Notes: generated by a model not told the origin, from the letters alone. Positions 1 to 7,588 are shown, counted from the stretch's first letter. The stretch is 9,669 bases of DNA from Robiginitomaculum sp. (GCA_002732905.1 NVTC01000016.1:19907-29575), one strand, 5' to 3'. A program made the numbers and translations.

Positions 1-879
1 GGTGTTGGCCAAACCGTGACTAGCGGCATTGTCTCGGCTCTTGGCCGGACGCAAGTTTCAGATTTGGCCAATTTCATCCAGACAGATGCTGCCGTCAATC
101 CCGGTAATTCCGGTGGGGCTTTGGTGGATATGGACGGGCATTTGGTCGGTGTGAACACAGCGATTTTCTCACGTTCTGGGGGTTCTAACGGTATTGGTTT
201 TGCTATTCCTGGTGAGCTGGTTAAGCGGGCTGTGGACAGTGCTCTGTCAGAGGGGAAAATTATACGCCCCTGGATTGGCACGCGTACCGAAGGCGTTAAT
301 GCGGTGATGGCTGAAGCACTTGGCTTGGATAGGCCGCGCGGTGCTATAGTCGAAGAGATTTACGCGGGTGGGCCGGCTGATAAGGCAGGCATAAAACGCC
401 GCGATGTGGTGCTGTCTATAGACGACACTGAAATTTTTGATGATAGCGGGTTGCGCTTTAAGCTTGCAACATTTTCTCCGGGCCACAAAGCGCGCGTGCA
501 AATTTGGCGCGACGGTAAAACTCGTACCGTGTCGGTACGTGCTGACACGCCCAAAGAAAACCCCAAACGCGACCAATTAACCCTTGAGGGGACTAATCCG
601 TTTGACGGTCTTAGTGTCGTCAATATGTCACCGGCATTGGCCGAAGAAATGGATTTTGATCCTTTCGCTAGCGGTGTCGTTATTGCAGGACGCAGCCGTA
701 ACGGCTTATCAGCCAAATACAGATTTCGCACGGGTGATATGTTATTGCAGATCATGGGCGTGGACATAACCTCTACTGAGCAATTGCAAGACGTGCTCGA
801 TGAATATGACGGTGAACGTAATTGGCAGATCAAGCTTGATCGTGGTGGCCGTGTTACCAATAGCCGTATTCGGTTTTAG
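1..879 (+). CDS. degP: DegP/HtrA-family periplasmic serine protease, C-terminal part (5' end outside window)
   Basis: This is a trypsin-like serine endoprotease and chaperone of the cell envelope that degrades misfolded periplasmic proteins. The frame is open from base 1 and gives 292 residues; the true start lies upstream, so a GTG at 16 is an internal valine, not a start. The fragment opens in the typical [12 protein letters not shown] strand of HtrA proteases. The catalytic serine is visible in the motif [10 protein letters not shown] (Ser at fragment residue 37, codon 109-111), followed by the conserved [10 protein letters not shown] loop near residue 60. The His and Asp of the triad are off the window. 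PDZ1 covers about residues 90-180 ([20 protein letters not shown]) and PDZ2 about 195-290 ([17 protein letters not shown]). Two PDZ domains fit DegP/DegQ rather than DegS. rarA follows after 35 bp on the same strand, so the two are probably co-transcribed. The family is certain; the choice among DegP, DegQ and MucD names is less so. Confidence 0.95.
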   Translation, partial: GVGQTVTSGIVSALGRTQVSDLANFIQTDAAVNPGNSGGALVDMDGHLVGVNTAIFSRSGGSNGIGFAIPGELVKRAVDSALSEGKIIRPWIGTRTEGVNAVMAEALGLDRPRGAIVEEIYAGGPADKAGIKRRDVVLSIDDTEIFDDSGLRFKLATFSPGHKARVQIWRDGKTRTVSVRADTPKENPKRDQLTLEGTNPFDGLSVVNMSPALAEEMDFDPFASGVVIAGRSRNGLSAKYRFRTGDMLLQIMGVDITSTEQLQDVLDEYDGERNWQIKLDRGGRVTNSRIRF

Positions 880-914
880 GTTCCAATTGCCCTTTATATA
901 AGCAATAACAAGCC

Positions 915-2222
915 ATGAGTGACCTTTTCCAATCTGCTGGTCTTGCTGATGACGCACCGCGCCCTTTGGCGGATTTGTTGCGGCCACGGACAATAAAAGA
1001 TGTCGTCGGGCAAGATCATTTGCTTGCGGACAGTGAGCCTATAGGCCGGATGCTGAAGAGCGGGCGTATAGCTTCAATGATATTATGGGGGCCGCCCGGG
1101 GTAGGGAAAACCACCATTGCAAGATTAATTGCCGGACATGCGGATATGGAATTTGTCCAGCTGTCCGCCGTATTTTCCGGTGTTAAAGATCTCCGCGAAG
1201 TGTTTGCAGCCGCAGAAGCTAGGCGGGCAACCGGGCGCGGCACACTGTTATTCGTCGATGAAATCCACCGATTTAACAAAGCTCAACAAGACGGTTTTCT
1301 TCCTTATGTAGAGGCTGGAATTGTCACGCTCATAGGAGCAACGACGGAGAATCCTAGCTTTGAGCTTAACGGTGCTTTGCTGTCACGGGCGCAAGTATTT
1401 GTGCTGAAACGTCTCAGTGAAAAAGCGTTGGATGAGTTGTTGGTACGGGCAGAAAAAACCACGGAGCAAGACCTGCCGCTTACGCGGGATGGTCGTGATG
1501 CATTAATAGCTTTTGCCGACGGGGATGGACGGTATTTACTTAATTTGGCGGAAGAGATATTTGCGCTTGCTACACAAAAACAACTGGATGCCAAGGGTGT
1601 AGCAAGACACCTACAAAAACGTGCGCCAGCTTATGATAAAAACCGTGAAGAGCATTATAATCTGATCTCGGCATTACATAAGTCCATTCGTGGTTCTGAT
1701 CCGGATGCGGCTTTGTATTGGTTGGCGCGTATGCTCACGGGCGGTGAAGATCCGCTATATATTGCCCGCCGTATTATTCGTATGGCGTCCGAGGATATAG
1801 GCTTGGCTGATCCGCTGGCATTGATGTTGGCCAATGAAGCCATGAACACATATAGGTTTTTGGGCTCGCCCGAGGGTGAACTCGCCATAGCGCACGCCGT
1901 TGTTCATATGGCCACTGCGCCCAAGTCCAACGCAGTTTACACGGCGTTTAAATTGGCAATGCGGGCGGCTAAGAGAACGGGCTCCTTATCGCCGCCGACG
2001 CATATCCTCAACGCACCAACCAAGATGATGAAAGACTTAGGCTACGGCAAAGGTTATGCCTATGACCACGATACAGAAGAAGGTTTCTCAGGCCAAAACT
2101 ATTTTCCGGACGGTATGGATAGAGAGCAGTTCTACGCACCCAAAGGTGAGGGGCGCGAGCGGGAAATTAAGGCAAGGCTTGAGAGGTGGGCAGCACTTAG
2201 AAAAACTTCTAATCAATCCTGA
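915..2222 (+). CDS. rarA: Replication-associated recombination protein A (RarA/MgsA), AAA+ ATPase
   Basis: This is a cytoplasmic AAA+ ATPase related to clamp-loader subunits and eukaryotic WRNIP1/Mgs1, acting at stalled replication forks and single-stranded DNA gaps. The 435 residues match the usual family length (about 440), so the gene is complete. Visible motifs are Walker A GPPGVGKTT at residues 59-67, Walker B LLFVDEIH at 111-118 with the family-typical RFNKAQQD after it, sensor 1 GATTENPS at 141-148, and an arginine finger in LLSRAQVF (Arg158). The C-terminal half holds the MgsA tetramerisation region, including EDIGLADP, MATAPKSNA and the late YKNGYAYDHD-type motif, seen here as GYGKGYAYDHD. 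The ATG at 915 gives the conserved N-terminal LADLLRPRTIKDVVGQDHLL; no clear Shine-Dalgarno precedes it, consistent with read-through translation from the protease gene 35 bp upstream. Its 3' end overlaps the convergent 1021-codon gene by 14 bp. Confidence 0.97.
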   Translation: MSDLFQSAGLADDAPRPLADLLRPRTIKDVVGQDHLLADSEPIGRMLKSGRIASMILWGPPGVGKTTIARLIAGHADMEFVQLSAVFSGVKDLREVFAAAEARRATGRGTLLFVDEIHRFNKAQQDGFLPYVEAGIVTLIGATTENPSFELNGALLSRAQVFVLKRLSEKALDELLVRAEKTTEQDLPLTRDGRDALIAFADGDGRYLLNLAEEIFALATQKQLDAKGVARHLQKRAPAYDKNREEHYNLISALHKSIRGSDPDAALYWLARMLTGGEDPLYIARRIIRMASEDIGLADPLALMLANEAMNTYRFLGSPEGELAIAHAVVHMATAPKSNAVYTAFKLAMRAAKRTGSLSPPTHILNAPTKMMKDLGYGKGYAYDHDTEEGFSGQNYFPDGMDREQFYAPKGEGREREIKARLERWAALRKTSNQS

Positions 2223-5200
2223 TCATGTACTTACCTTCGTCCGGTTTGCCAGGCATCATACATCTATAGGCTGACATGCCCACTCGCCCACTTGAGGTAG
2301 AAAACGCATTATAACGCATCTCACCATTATTATTACAACAGGCCGTCCAGCGTTTGGGGTTTTTTGAACCAGCGGATTTTTGCGCACAGGTCTGATTGCC
2401 TCTGTCAATTTTTATACCGTAAGTAGATCGCGGTGTATAAGGTGTATACCCTACTTTATTTTTTTCGGGTTTAGCTGATGGTGGCTTGGCTCTATACTTG
2501 TCAGCGCATGCCAGAGTGTTGGCATGGGGATCCAACATGGGAAACCCCGGGGTTGGTTTGATATTTGCAATGCAGTTTTTCATAAACGAATTTTGCTGAT
2601 TGGCCTGATTAACTAAATTGTCAAAATATTGGTTGTTTTGCTGTACAGCCGCACCGGTTTGTTGGTTTTCTGCCTGAATTTGATAGGCGGCCTGGCTAAC
2701 ACCAGCGGCAAGCTCCTGCAAAGCAGCGACGAATTGCCTGTGTTTTTCTGCTTTGATCCTGGCTTCCTCTTCTCGCCTTGCTTCGATAGCAGCAAATTTT
2801 TGATTGGCCTGTGCATTTGAGTAGGCTGCATCTTGCGCGCTTTTTGCCGCAAGCTCGTCGCGCATCGCCCATTTATCTTGTTCCGTAAGTGAGGACGTCG
2901 TGAGGTCCTCATCAATATCGTCCCAGTCGTCATCGCTCGCGTTTTTAAGCTTCTCTGCTGCTGCCAAACGTATATTTTCTTCTCGTTGGAGCCTATCCGC
3001 TTCTTCTTGGGCTTTAAGGGCAGCGGCCTTTTCTGCATCTTGTCGCATTATTTTTTTACGGTTTGCTTCTATCAGCTTTGCTAAAGCATCTGATTCGGCC
3101 TGCCGGATAGCATCTTTTTGATCAAAGGCTTGCCAGCTTAAGTCGTCAATTGCCGTGAAAAAGTCACCACCATTCTGGACGGATTCCAAACCAATATTAT
3201 AAGCTTCAACTGAAGTCATACCGTCTGGTAAGCCGTCCATTTCCTGGTCGGCTATAAGCTCCTTAAGATAAACGCGATATGCATTTTCACGTTCTTGTTC
3301 TGCATTTTTTTTGCCATGTCCATAATAGGAATCGTAAAAGCTACCAGCCGCTTCTTCTACGTGTTGGTGGATATTTTTGCCGTCGGAGCCGATGGGAATA
3401 TAGCCTATATAGGTGCCAGCAGTATAGCCAACATCATAGGCCATAATCAGTTCACCCGCACCCGGAATGATGCGTTCCAAAACTTTAAACCCGACAAAGC
3501 TTTTGGTTTCATTTCCGGCAATATCCCAAAGCTTGTCTGTATTTCCGTTATATATGGCACCGCCGATCTCTAATCCTGTTCGATAGTCGCTGTACCAACC
3601 CATGCCTTTTGTAAATTTACGGCTTCCAGCAAGCACGGTTTTATTACCTGTTGGCAGTTTTTTTATTTTATTATAGCTCGGGATTTTTTTGTTAGCGGCG
3701 GCTATTTTTTGCCGCAATGTTTTTTTAGCTGGAATAACTATCATTTTAGAAGGTGCCCGCCCAGATAGAGCATCTGCATTTGCTTGTGTAACAGCGCTAA
3801 CACGGCTTTTTTCGTCGATGAGTTTTGACTTTTTAGTTGTTATGGCTTCGGCGAGGGCTTTTACCTTTTCACTATCCGGGGTGTCCTTTTCGATTTCGGT
3901 TTTGTATTCTTGGTTTAGTTTATCGATGTGGTTTTGGTCGCGCTGAATGGCGGCATTTTTATGAGTATCCGCCTTGTCAACCATCGCATTTTGCACATCA
4001 GAAATCGCGTCTCTGAACTGACCTGGCTTATTTGGCTCAAGCGTATCAATATTTATTAGTTTTTCACGCCCATATATTTTTTCTAGGGAATTTCTGAATT
4101 CTGCCGGGGTGGAATTCAAGCCGTTTTTTTTCAAGATAACATCAATTTCGGCATCACTAAGCCGAATGTTGGGAGGGCTATCAGTGAGCATCTTATGTGT
4201 AGATTTTGCCCCGGTTTGCAAGTTGACACTGGGTTTGCCGTCTTTACCTGTTTTAAAAACATTGCTGGGTGGACTTCGTCTTAGTTTAACTGTTTTTGCA
4301 ACATGATCTTGCATTTCTACAAAATCCCGTTTTGCGCCTTTATCCATTTCTACAAATAAGAATCGTTCCTTGTCTCTGGCATCCGCTAGCAGTCCTGCAT
4401 CACGGGCGCTGGATCCGATCTTGTTATTTGGGTCTTGCAGTACGCCCTTGCCTGAAACCACATTTGTGGTGTGTTCCAAAATGGGGATATCGACTACATT
4501 ACCAACCATAGTCGGGTTAAGCCCGTGGGCTTTGGCTATGGCATATTGTTTTCTCAAGGCTTCGACCGAGCCTTGGGTATCAATATCACTAGCGGCACCA
4601 GAATAATTCTTATTCAATATACGCTGGCCCTTTTTATCGCGCTTATATCTCGTTTTATTTTTCCCCGGCATTTTTTCCGTCTCCCAAATATCCTTTCCAA
4701 GACCCATTTTGATATGTTTTTTTTTGTCAGGGATATTTGCATTGACCATTTTGATGAGGCGGGCATTTAGTGGTCGACGATATTTTATCACATTGGCGGT
4801 GCTGTCTCTTCTGTATTCTTCTTGTGCCAGTTCGCGTAACTGCACTTTTCTGTCCAGTGAAAGATTTGTATTCTTGTTAATTGCCTTATTGGTGTGTTCC
4901 AGCCTCTCCTTGAGACGGGATTCATTTTCAAAGAAGTTATTCTTATAATTATCAATCAGGCGTGTCAGCTGCGGATCGTTTTTTTGTTGGCGTAATTGCT
5001 GTATGGCAGCTGGGTCAGCTTGCGCGCTCCCCATATTGGTGTTGCGGGGCGGTTTTACGGCTTTCTTTCCGGGAAATTCTGTATCAGGTATATAGGCCCG
5101 CTCGGATTTTAAATCGTCCATGAATTGTGTCATAGGGTCTTTGTCTTCTTCTTGACCCTTCGGTTTGTCCGTTGATTGAGCAAAACCAGAGCAAGATAGT

Positions 5201-5274
5201 GCGAGCACACTTGTGGAAAATACCAGACCGGCAATCACGGCGCGCATAGGCGTTTTTGAAATAATTTTATACAT
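2209..5274 (-). CDS. Large exported protein of unknown function (1021 aa), charged helical body, cysteine-rich C-terminus
   Basis: I do not recognise this protein. It starts with a Sec signal peptide (basic MYKIISKTPMR, hydrophobic stretch to about residue 27, likely cut after GFA at residue 32). Cys28 lies in ALSC, a poor lipobox, so a lipoprotein is possible but less likely. Residues 33-500 are hydrophilic and Lys/Asp/Asn-rich with predicted helices (about 100-170 and 440-500). Residues 515-545 are strongly basic. Residues 556-630 are Gly- and aromatic-rich and contain the only longer hydrophobic stretch after the signal (IIPGAGELIMAYDVGYTAG). Residues 720-870 are an Ala/Glu/Lys/Gln-rich region likely to form a coiled coil, broken by an acidic patch (DDDWDDIDED, 781-790). 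The mature protein has no cysteine until residue 901, then six in the last 121 residues (901, 923, 963, 979, 980, 1005), which suggests a disulfide-bonded terminal domain. The start is well supported by a strong Shine-Dalgarno. It is the last gene of a four-gene operon, 26 bp after the TPR gene. The ORF is certain; the function is open. Confidence 0.9.
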   Translation of the reverse strand: MYKIISKTPMRAVIAGLVFSTSVLALSCSGFAQSTDKPKGQEEDKDPMTQFMDDLKSERAYIPDTEFPGKKAVKPPRNTNMGSAQADPAAIQQLRQQKNDPQLTRLIDNYKNNFFENESRLKERLEHTNKAINKNTNLSLDRKVQLRELAQEEYRRDSTANVIKYRRPLNARLIKMVNANIPDKKKHIKMGLGKDIWETEKMPGKNKTRYKRDKKGQRILNKNYSGAASDIDTQGSVEALRKQYAIAKAHGLNPTMVGNVVDIPILEHTTNVVSGKGVLQDPNNKIGSSARDAGLLADARDKERFLFVEMDKGAKRDFVEMQDHVAKTVKLRRSPPSNVFKTGKDGKPSVNLQTGAKSTHKMLTDSPPNIRLSDAEIDVILKKNGLNSTPAEFRNSLEKIYGREKLINIDTLEPNKPGQFRDAISDVQNAMVDKADTHKNAAIQRDQNHIDKLNQEYKTEIEKDTPDSEKVKALAEAITTKKSKLIDEKSRVSAVTQANADALSGRAPSKMIVIPAKKTLRQKIAAANKKIPSYNKIKKLPTGNKTVLAGSRKFTKGMGWYSDYRTGLEIGGAIYNGNTDKLWDIAGNETKSFVGFKVLERIIPGAGELIMAYDVGYTAGTYIGYIPIGSDGKNIHQHVEEAAGSFYDSYYGHGKKNAEQERENAYRVYLKELIADQEMDGLPDGMTSVEAYNIGLESVQNGGDFFTAIDDLSWQAFDQKDAIRQAESDALAKLIEANRKKIMRQDAEKAAALKAQEEADRLQREENIRLAAAEKLKNASDDDWDDIDEDLTTSSLTEQDKWAMRDELAAKSAQDAAYSNAQANQKFAAIEARREEEARIKAEKHRQFVAALQELAAGVSQAAYQIQAENQQTGAAVQQNNQYFDNLVNQANQQNSFMKNCIANIKPTPGFPMLDPHANTLACADKYRAKPPSAKPEKNKVGYTPYTPRSTYGIKIDRGNQTCAQKSAGSKNPKRWTACCNNNGEMRYNAFSTSSGRVGMSAYRCMMPGKPDEGKYMIRID

Positions 5275-5279
5275 AGGAA

Positions 5280-5288
5280 CCTCCTCCT
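5280..5288 (-). promoter_or_regulatory. Strong extended Shine-Dalgarno of the 1021-codon gene
   Basis: On the minus strand the bases read AGGAGGAGG and end 5 nt before the ATG whose first base is 5274. This is a near-ideal and duplicated ribosome binding site. It fixes the start codon of the large exported protein and suggests efficient translation of the last gene of the operon, in contrast to the weak site of the first gene. Confidence 0.8.
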
Positions 5289-5300
5289 AATTCTGTTGAT

Positions 5301-6125
5301 CTATTGTATGGCACCAAGGGTTTTCCATTGTTGCTCAAGCTGTCGAGCGCGTTGTTTGATTTCACTGGATACTGGGGCAGGGTAAGAGCCGCTATAGAGC
5401 ATTTTTACGGTTTGCAAGGAGGCCTCATGGTCGCCTTGAGCGCGTTGTAACATGGCAATTAATAGATTGGCATTTGCAAGCGCGGGCTTGCGCATAAGCA
5501 TAGCCTTTACGTCATTAACACCCTCATAAGTGTGTTCGCTCAACGTATAAGCCATGAAAGCCGTATCCAATTGAGATTGGGTGAAATAATCTGGATGATT
5601 ATTCATGAGAAACTGAAATTGTGGTATTGCACTATCATAATCCCCACTTTGCATGAAAATCGTAATTAGGTTCTTTCGCGCTTGCAGGTCTGTTGGCATA
5701 ATTTCCAACACGCGTAAAAATGCTCCCTCGGCCTCAATAGCAGAAACTGGCCCACCTTTATTGAACATATTGATGGCGCCGTATAAGCGCCAAAACTCTG
5801 CTGTGTCCTGGTTGAGTTCTGTGGCTTTCTTAGAGTAAGAATATGCTGTGCTAAGGGCATCTAAATGCTGATCTTTTGAAAATTGAGAAGCCTTTGGTTT
5901 ATCTAGTAGCTTAGAAAAAGCGTCTTGAGCTGCGTCATGTAATATCCAGGCTAGTGCTGTCCGGCGGGAGGGTGTGTTTTTGTCCTCGATTCGCTTGATC
6001 ATTGTTTGAATTTCTTCATCAAAATTGCGAACCGTTCCAGCAATTCCACTCTGCGCAAAAGCCGGAGTAATCATCAATAAGATCGCGGTGGAACTCGCTA
6101 TAAAGTATTTAAAAGCTCTGATCAT
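5301..6125 (-). CDS. Exported TPR-like repeat protein (274 aa)
   Basis: This is a predicted periplasmic helical-repeat protein, probably a scaffold for protein-protein contacts. A longer frame begins at 6176, but the ATG at 6125 is preferred. It is preceded by AGGAG with 6 nt spacing, leaves a 13-bp gap to the upstream stop instead of a 38-bp overlap, and places a clean signal peptide at the N-terminus (MIRAFKYF, hydrophobic core, cut after PAFA at residue 24). Helix-turn-helix repeats of TPR spacing are visible. Residues 128-178 hold A-x-G-A-F-x-x-V-L-E-x-x-P-x-D and then GDYDSAIPQFQFLMNNHPD; residues about 215-245 hold a further unit with AQGDHEASLQTVKML. Residues 88-120 (KKATELNQDTAEFW) may be another. 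It sits third in the minus-strand operon, directly before the 1021-aa protein, and could chaperone or anchor it; that is inference from position only. No enzymatic motif is seen. Confidence 0.85.
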   Translation of the reverse strand: MIRAFKYFIASSTAILLMITPAFAQSGIAGTVRNFDEEIQTMIKRIEDKNTPSRRTALAWILHDAAQDAFSKLLDKPKASQFSKDQHLDALSTAYSYSKKATELNQDTAEFWRLYGAINMFNKGGPVSAIEAEGAFLRVLEIMPTDLQARKNLITIFMQSGDYDSAIPQFQFLMNNHPDYFTQSQLDTAFMAYTLSEHTYEGVNDVKAMLMRKPALANANLLIAMLQRAQGDHEASLQTVKMLYSGSYPAPVSSEIKQRARQLEQQWKTLGAIQ

Positions 6126-6138
6126 GTTTGCTCCTAAA

Positions 6139-6714
6139 TTAATTGAGGGGCAATTTAAAATCCAGAAACGCCACACGTTTCAAATTCTGGATTTGCAGAT
6201 AAAGTTCATCACCCTCGCTCAAGCTTTTGCTTTTTACAAATACTATGCCTTGTACCGTTTCACCTGGGTTGATGACTATGTGGGGTAAGGACTTCTCCAA
6301 AATGTTTGTGCGCAGTACAGCGTCACGCATATCGTCTTTGTTTCCTTTGCCGCCGGGATCGATAGCCTCAATAACACTGCTTAAATCGACATGTGGGTAG
6401 GCTTGGCCGCCAACATTTTTTATTACAATTTGGTTTATATAAATACGAAATTGGGAATTGTTTGTAACGGCAATGTCAAAGGGTAGGTATTTGCTTGTGC
6501 TGTTACCTAATAGTCGTTTCATGCCATCTTTGCTGATGCGCTCAAGCCCAACTTCAATATTGCGATTACTAACATGGTTGGCATAACTTGCCGCTTCACG
6601 AAAGTTCAGGTGATTGTGAACAGCTTCAAAATATTTATCAGGTTTTTTAGCCGCAGCCGAAAAAGCGAAACCGAAAATAGCGAGGTTTATAAGTAGTAAG
6701 GATAGGTATTTCAT
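6139..6714 (-). CDS. Small exported beta-rich protein, Ig-like sandwich suspected (191 aa)
   Basis: I do not recognise a named family. Residues 1-22 form a Sec signal peptide (MKYLSLLLINLAIFGFAFSAAA, cut before KKPDKY). Residues 75-190 read as alternating beta strands: LPFDIAVTNNSQFRIYINQIVI, then LPHIVINPGETVQGIVFVKS, then DELYLQIQNLKRVAFLDFKL. The 'x-I-x-P-G-E-x-x-x-G-x-V-F-V' element followed by a strand pair is characteristic of Ig-like periplasmic or lipoprotein beta sandwiches of the DUF4352 kind; this resemblance is from memory and not tested. There is no lipobox and no cysteine. The ATG overlaps the stop of the upstream gene in an ATGA arrangement (6711-6714), and GAGGTG lies 5 nt before the start, so the two proteins are probably translationally coupled. 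Second gene of the operon. Confidence 0.85.
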   Translation of the reverse strand: MKYLSLLLINLAIFGFAFSAAAKKPDKYFEAVHNHLNFREAASYANHVSNRNIEVGLERISKDGMKRLLGNSTSKYLPFDIAVTNNSQFRIYINQIVIKNVGGQAYPHVDLSSVIEAIDPGGKGNKDDMRDAVLRTNILEKSLPHIVINPGETVQGIVFVKSKSLSEGDELYLQIQNLKRVAFLDFKLPLN

Positions 6715-7430
6715 TTTTTCACCTCTAGCCCTAGATATCGTAAGGAGTTTTTCATGTCGTCAAACCCATTTCGGATGGCATTTATGGCACTTGGACCATA
6801 GTCTTCGGCGGACACGCGTTTGTCGGTGTTCAGTTGCCCGTCTTCGCGCTCAATAGTTTCTGCCCATAGCACTGCGCCGGTTTTAGTGTCGATAAGTTGC
6901 CCAAAGACACCAAAGCGAACATTGATTTTAAAGTCTAGCCCCCTTTTGCTTTTGTTCATTTTTTCTCTGAGCAAGTTAAAAGTCGTGAGGTCTGCAATAA
7001 AAATATAATCAACATGATGTTGCGCTGCCAAAGATTTGATGTCTTTGCGGGTTAGGCTATTGCTCACTTTTCCGGGAATTCTTTTGACCTGCTCAAAAGC
7101 GCGACTTGCTTTGATCTCCAAGTACAAAGAACTAGATAAAGTGTTCAATACGGGTTCAGAAAAATAAATGTCCTCACCACCGTAAAATAGCATGGCGCGT
7201 TTGTCGCGCAAACCCAACACACCTACACGTCCAGTATATTTTGGTGGCATTCTGGAAACATTGGGCCGATAGGATAAATTGGGCCGGCGTTTGGCTTTTG
7301 GCGGTTTTACTTTTTTAACTTTTTCACCTGCATTCGCATCAGGTATGAAAAATGAATGTGATGTGGGTAGTAACACTATGAAAGCTACCAATAGAATAGT
7401 GAGTATTTTGATGCGTGAAATTAGCGTCAT
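6711..7430 (-). CDS. Exported protein with CsgG/LpoB-like (curli/TolB-N-like) fold suspected (239 aa)
   Basis: This is the first gene of the minus-strand operon. The N-terminus is a signal peptide with a long hydrophobic core (residues 7-29) and a probable cut after DANA at residue 34, followed by a basic, proline-rich linker (residues 36-65: KVKKVKPPKAKRR and so on). The rest resembles CsgG, FlgO and LpoB type envelope proteins. It has a first strand GRVGVLGLRD, a helix SEPVLNTLSSSLYLEIKAS with 'AFEQVKRIP' after it, then LAAQHHVDYIFIADLTTF, and a diagnostic-looking FGVFGQLIDTKTGAVLWAETI (strand, D-x-K-T-G, strand ending in W). In these families that element is usually written v-D-x-x-T-G-x-v-l-W. 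No lipobox cysteine is present, so unlike CsgG or LpoB it should not be lipid-anchored. The start at 7430 has only a weak, distant GGGG in front. Fold assignment is by motif impression; function unknown. Confidence 0.85.
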   Translation of the reverse strand: MTLISRIKILTILLVAFIVLLPTSHSFFIPDANAGEKVKKVKPPKAKRRPNLSYRPNVSRMPPKYTGRVGVLGLRDKRAMLFYGGEDIYFSEPVLNTLSSSLYLEIKASRAFEQVKRIPGKVSNSLTRKDIKSLAAQHHVDYIFIADLTTFNLLREKMNKSKRGLDFKINVRFGVFGQLIDTKTGAVLWAETIEREDGQLNTDKRVSAEDYGPSAINAIRNGFDDMKNSLRYLGLEVKK

Positions 7431-7465
7431 ATTAATGCGTCCCCAATAATTATTTTATTACAGCG

Positions 7466-7494
7466 AACCTAACCCTAGGCTTTGCAAATGTCAA
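7466..7494 (-). promoter_or_regulatory. Possible promoter of the four-gene minus-strand operon
   Basis: Read on the minus strand, a perfect -35 hexamer TTGACA lies at 7494-7489, followed after 17 bp by TAGGTT (7471-7466), a poor -10 with three of six consensus positions. It is about 36 bp upstream of the ATG at 7430. The -35 match is good, the -10 is not, and the region is AT-rich, so this is a tentative call. Confidence 0.35.
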
Positions 7495-7538
7495 AAAATA
7501 TTGGCATGCATCCACCAGTATTACGTCCACGAAACAAC

Positions 7539-7566
7539 TTGCATTATTTAGAATGATTCTTATATT
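7539..7566 (+). promoter_or_regulatory. Likely irr promoter
   Basis: A -35-like TTGCAT (7539-7544) is separated by 16 bp from a good -10, TATATT (7561-7566, five of six positions). Transcription would begin about 15 bp before the irr ATG, leaving room for the AAGGAA ribosome site at 7578-7583. The Irr box at 7547-7563 lies between the two hexamers. Confidence 0.45.
7547..7563. promoter_or_regulatory. Irr/Fur-type operator (ICE-like) in the irr promoter
   Basis: The bases TTTAGAA, TGA, TTCTTAT form an imperfect inverted repeat. As I recall the iron control element bound by Irr in Bradyrhizobium and relatives is TTTAGAA-N3-TTCTAAA; the left arm matches fully and the right arm at five of seven positions. 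It sits between the proposed -35 and -10 of irr, a position expected to block RNA polymerase, and so suggests autorepression. It could also affect the divergent operon, though that promoter is more than 50 bp away. Confidence 0.6.
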
Positions 7567-7588
7567 ATTTTGAGAATAAGGAAACTAA

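Noticed and set aside
360..860. 166-codon minus-strand reading frame inside the protease gene
   Set aside because: It lies fully opposite a conserved HtrA coding region, has no signal or domain pattern, and reads as a mirror of the PDZ-coding frame.
2891..2910. Inverted repeat GAGGAC / GTCCTC
   Set aside because: A 6-bp stem inside the coding sequence of the 1021-aa protein (acidic patch), without a T tract; likely chance.
4583..4593. SDIDTQGS motif in the 1021-aa protein (residues 229-236) as a nucleotidyltransferase or polymorphic-toxin active site
   Set aside because: The spacing of the glycine/serine and aspartates does not fit the nucleotidyltransferase pattern and no supporting motif is seen downstream.
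5188..5194. Cys28 of the 1021-aa protein as a lipoprotein attachment site
   Set aside because: ALSC departs from the usual L-[AST]-[GA]-C box, and a better signal peptidase I site (GFA before QS) follows four residues later.
6126..6176. Upstream extension of the TPR gene to an ATG at 6176
   Set aside because: It would overlap the preceding gene by 38 bp, has no ribosome site, and would bury the signal peptide behind 17 extra residues; the ATG at 6125 has AGGAG at good spacing.
2209..7430. The minus-strand operon as a phage, mobile island or CRISPR/defence locus
   Set aside because: No integrase, transposase, direct repeats, tRNA or defence-type enzyme motifs are seen; all four products carry export signals.
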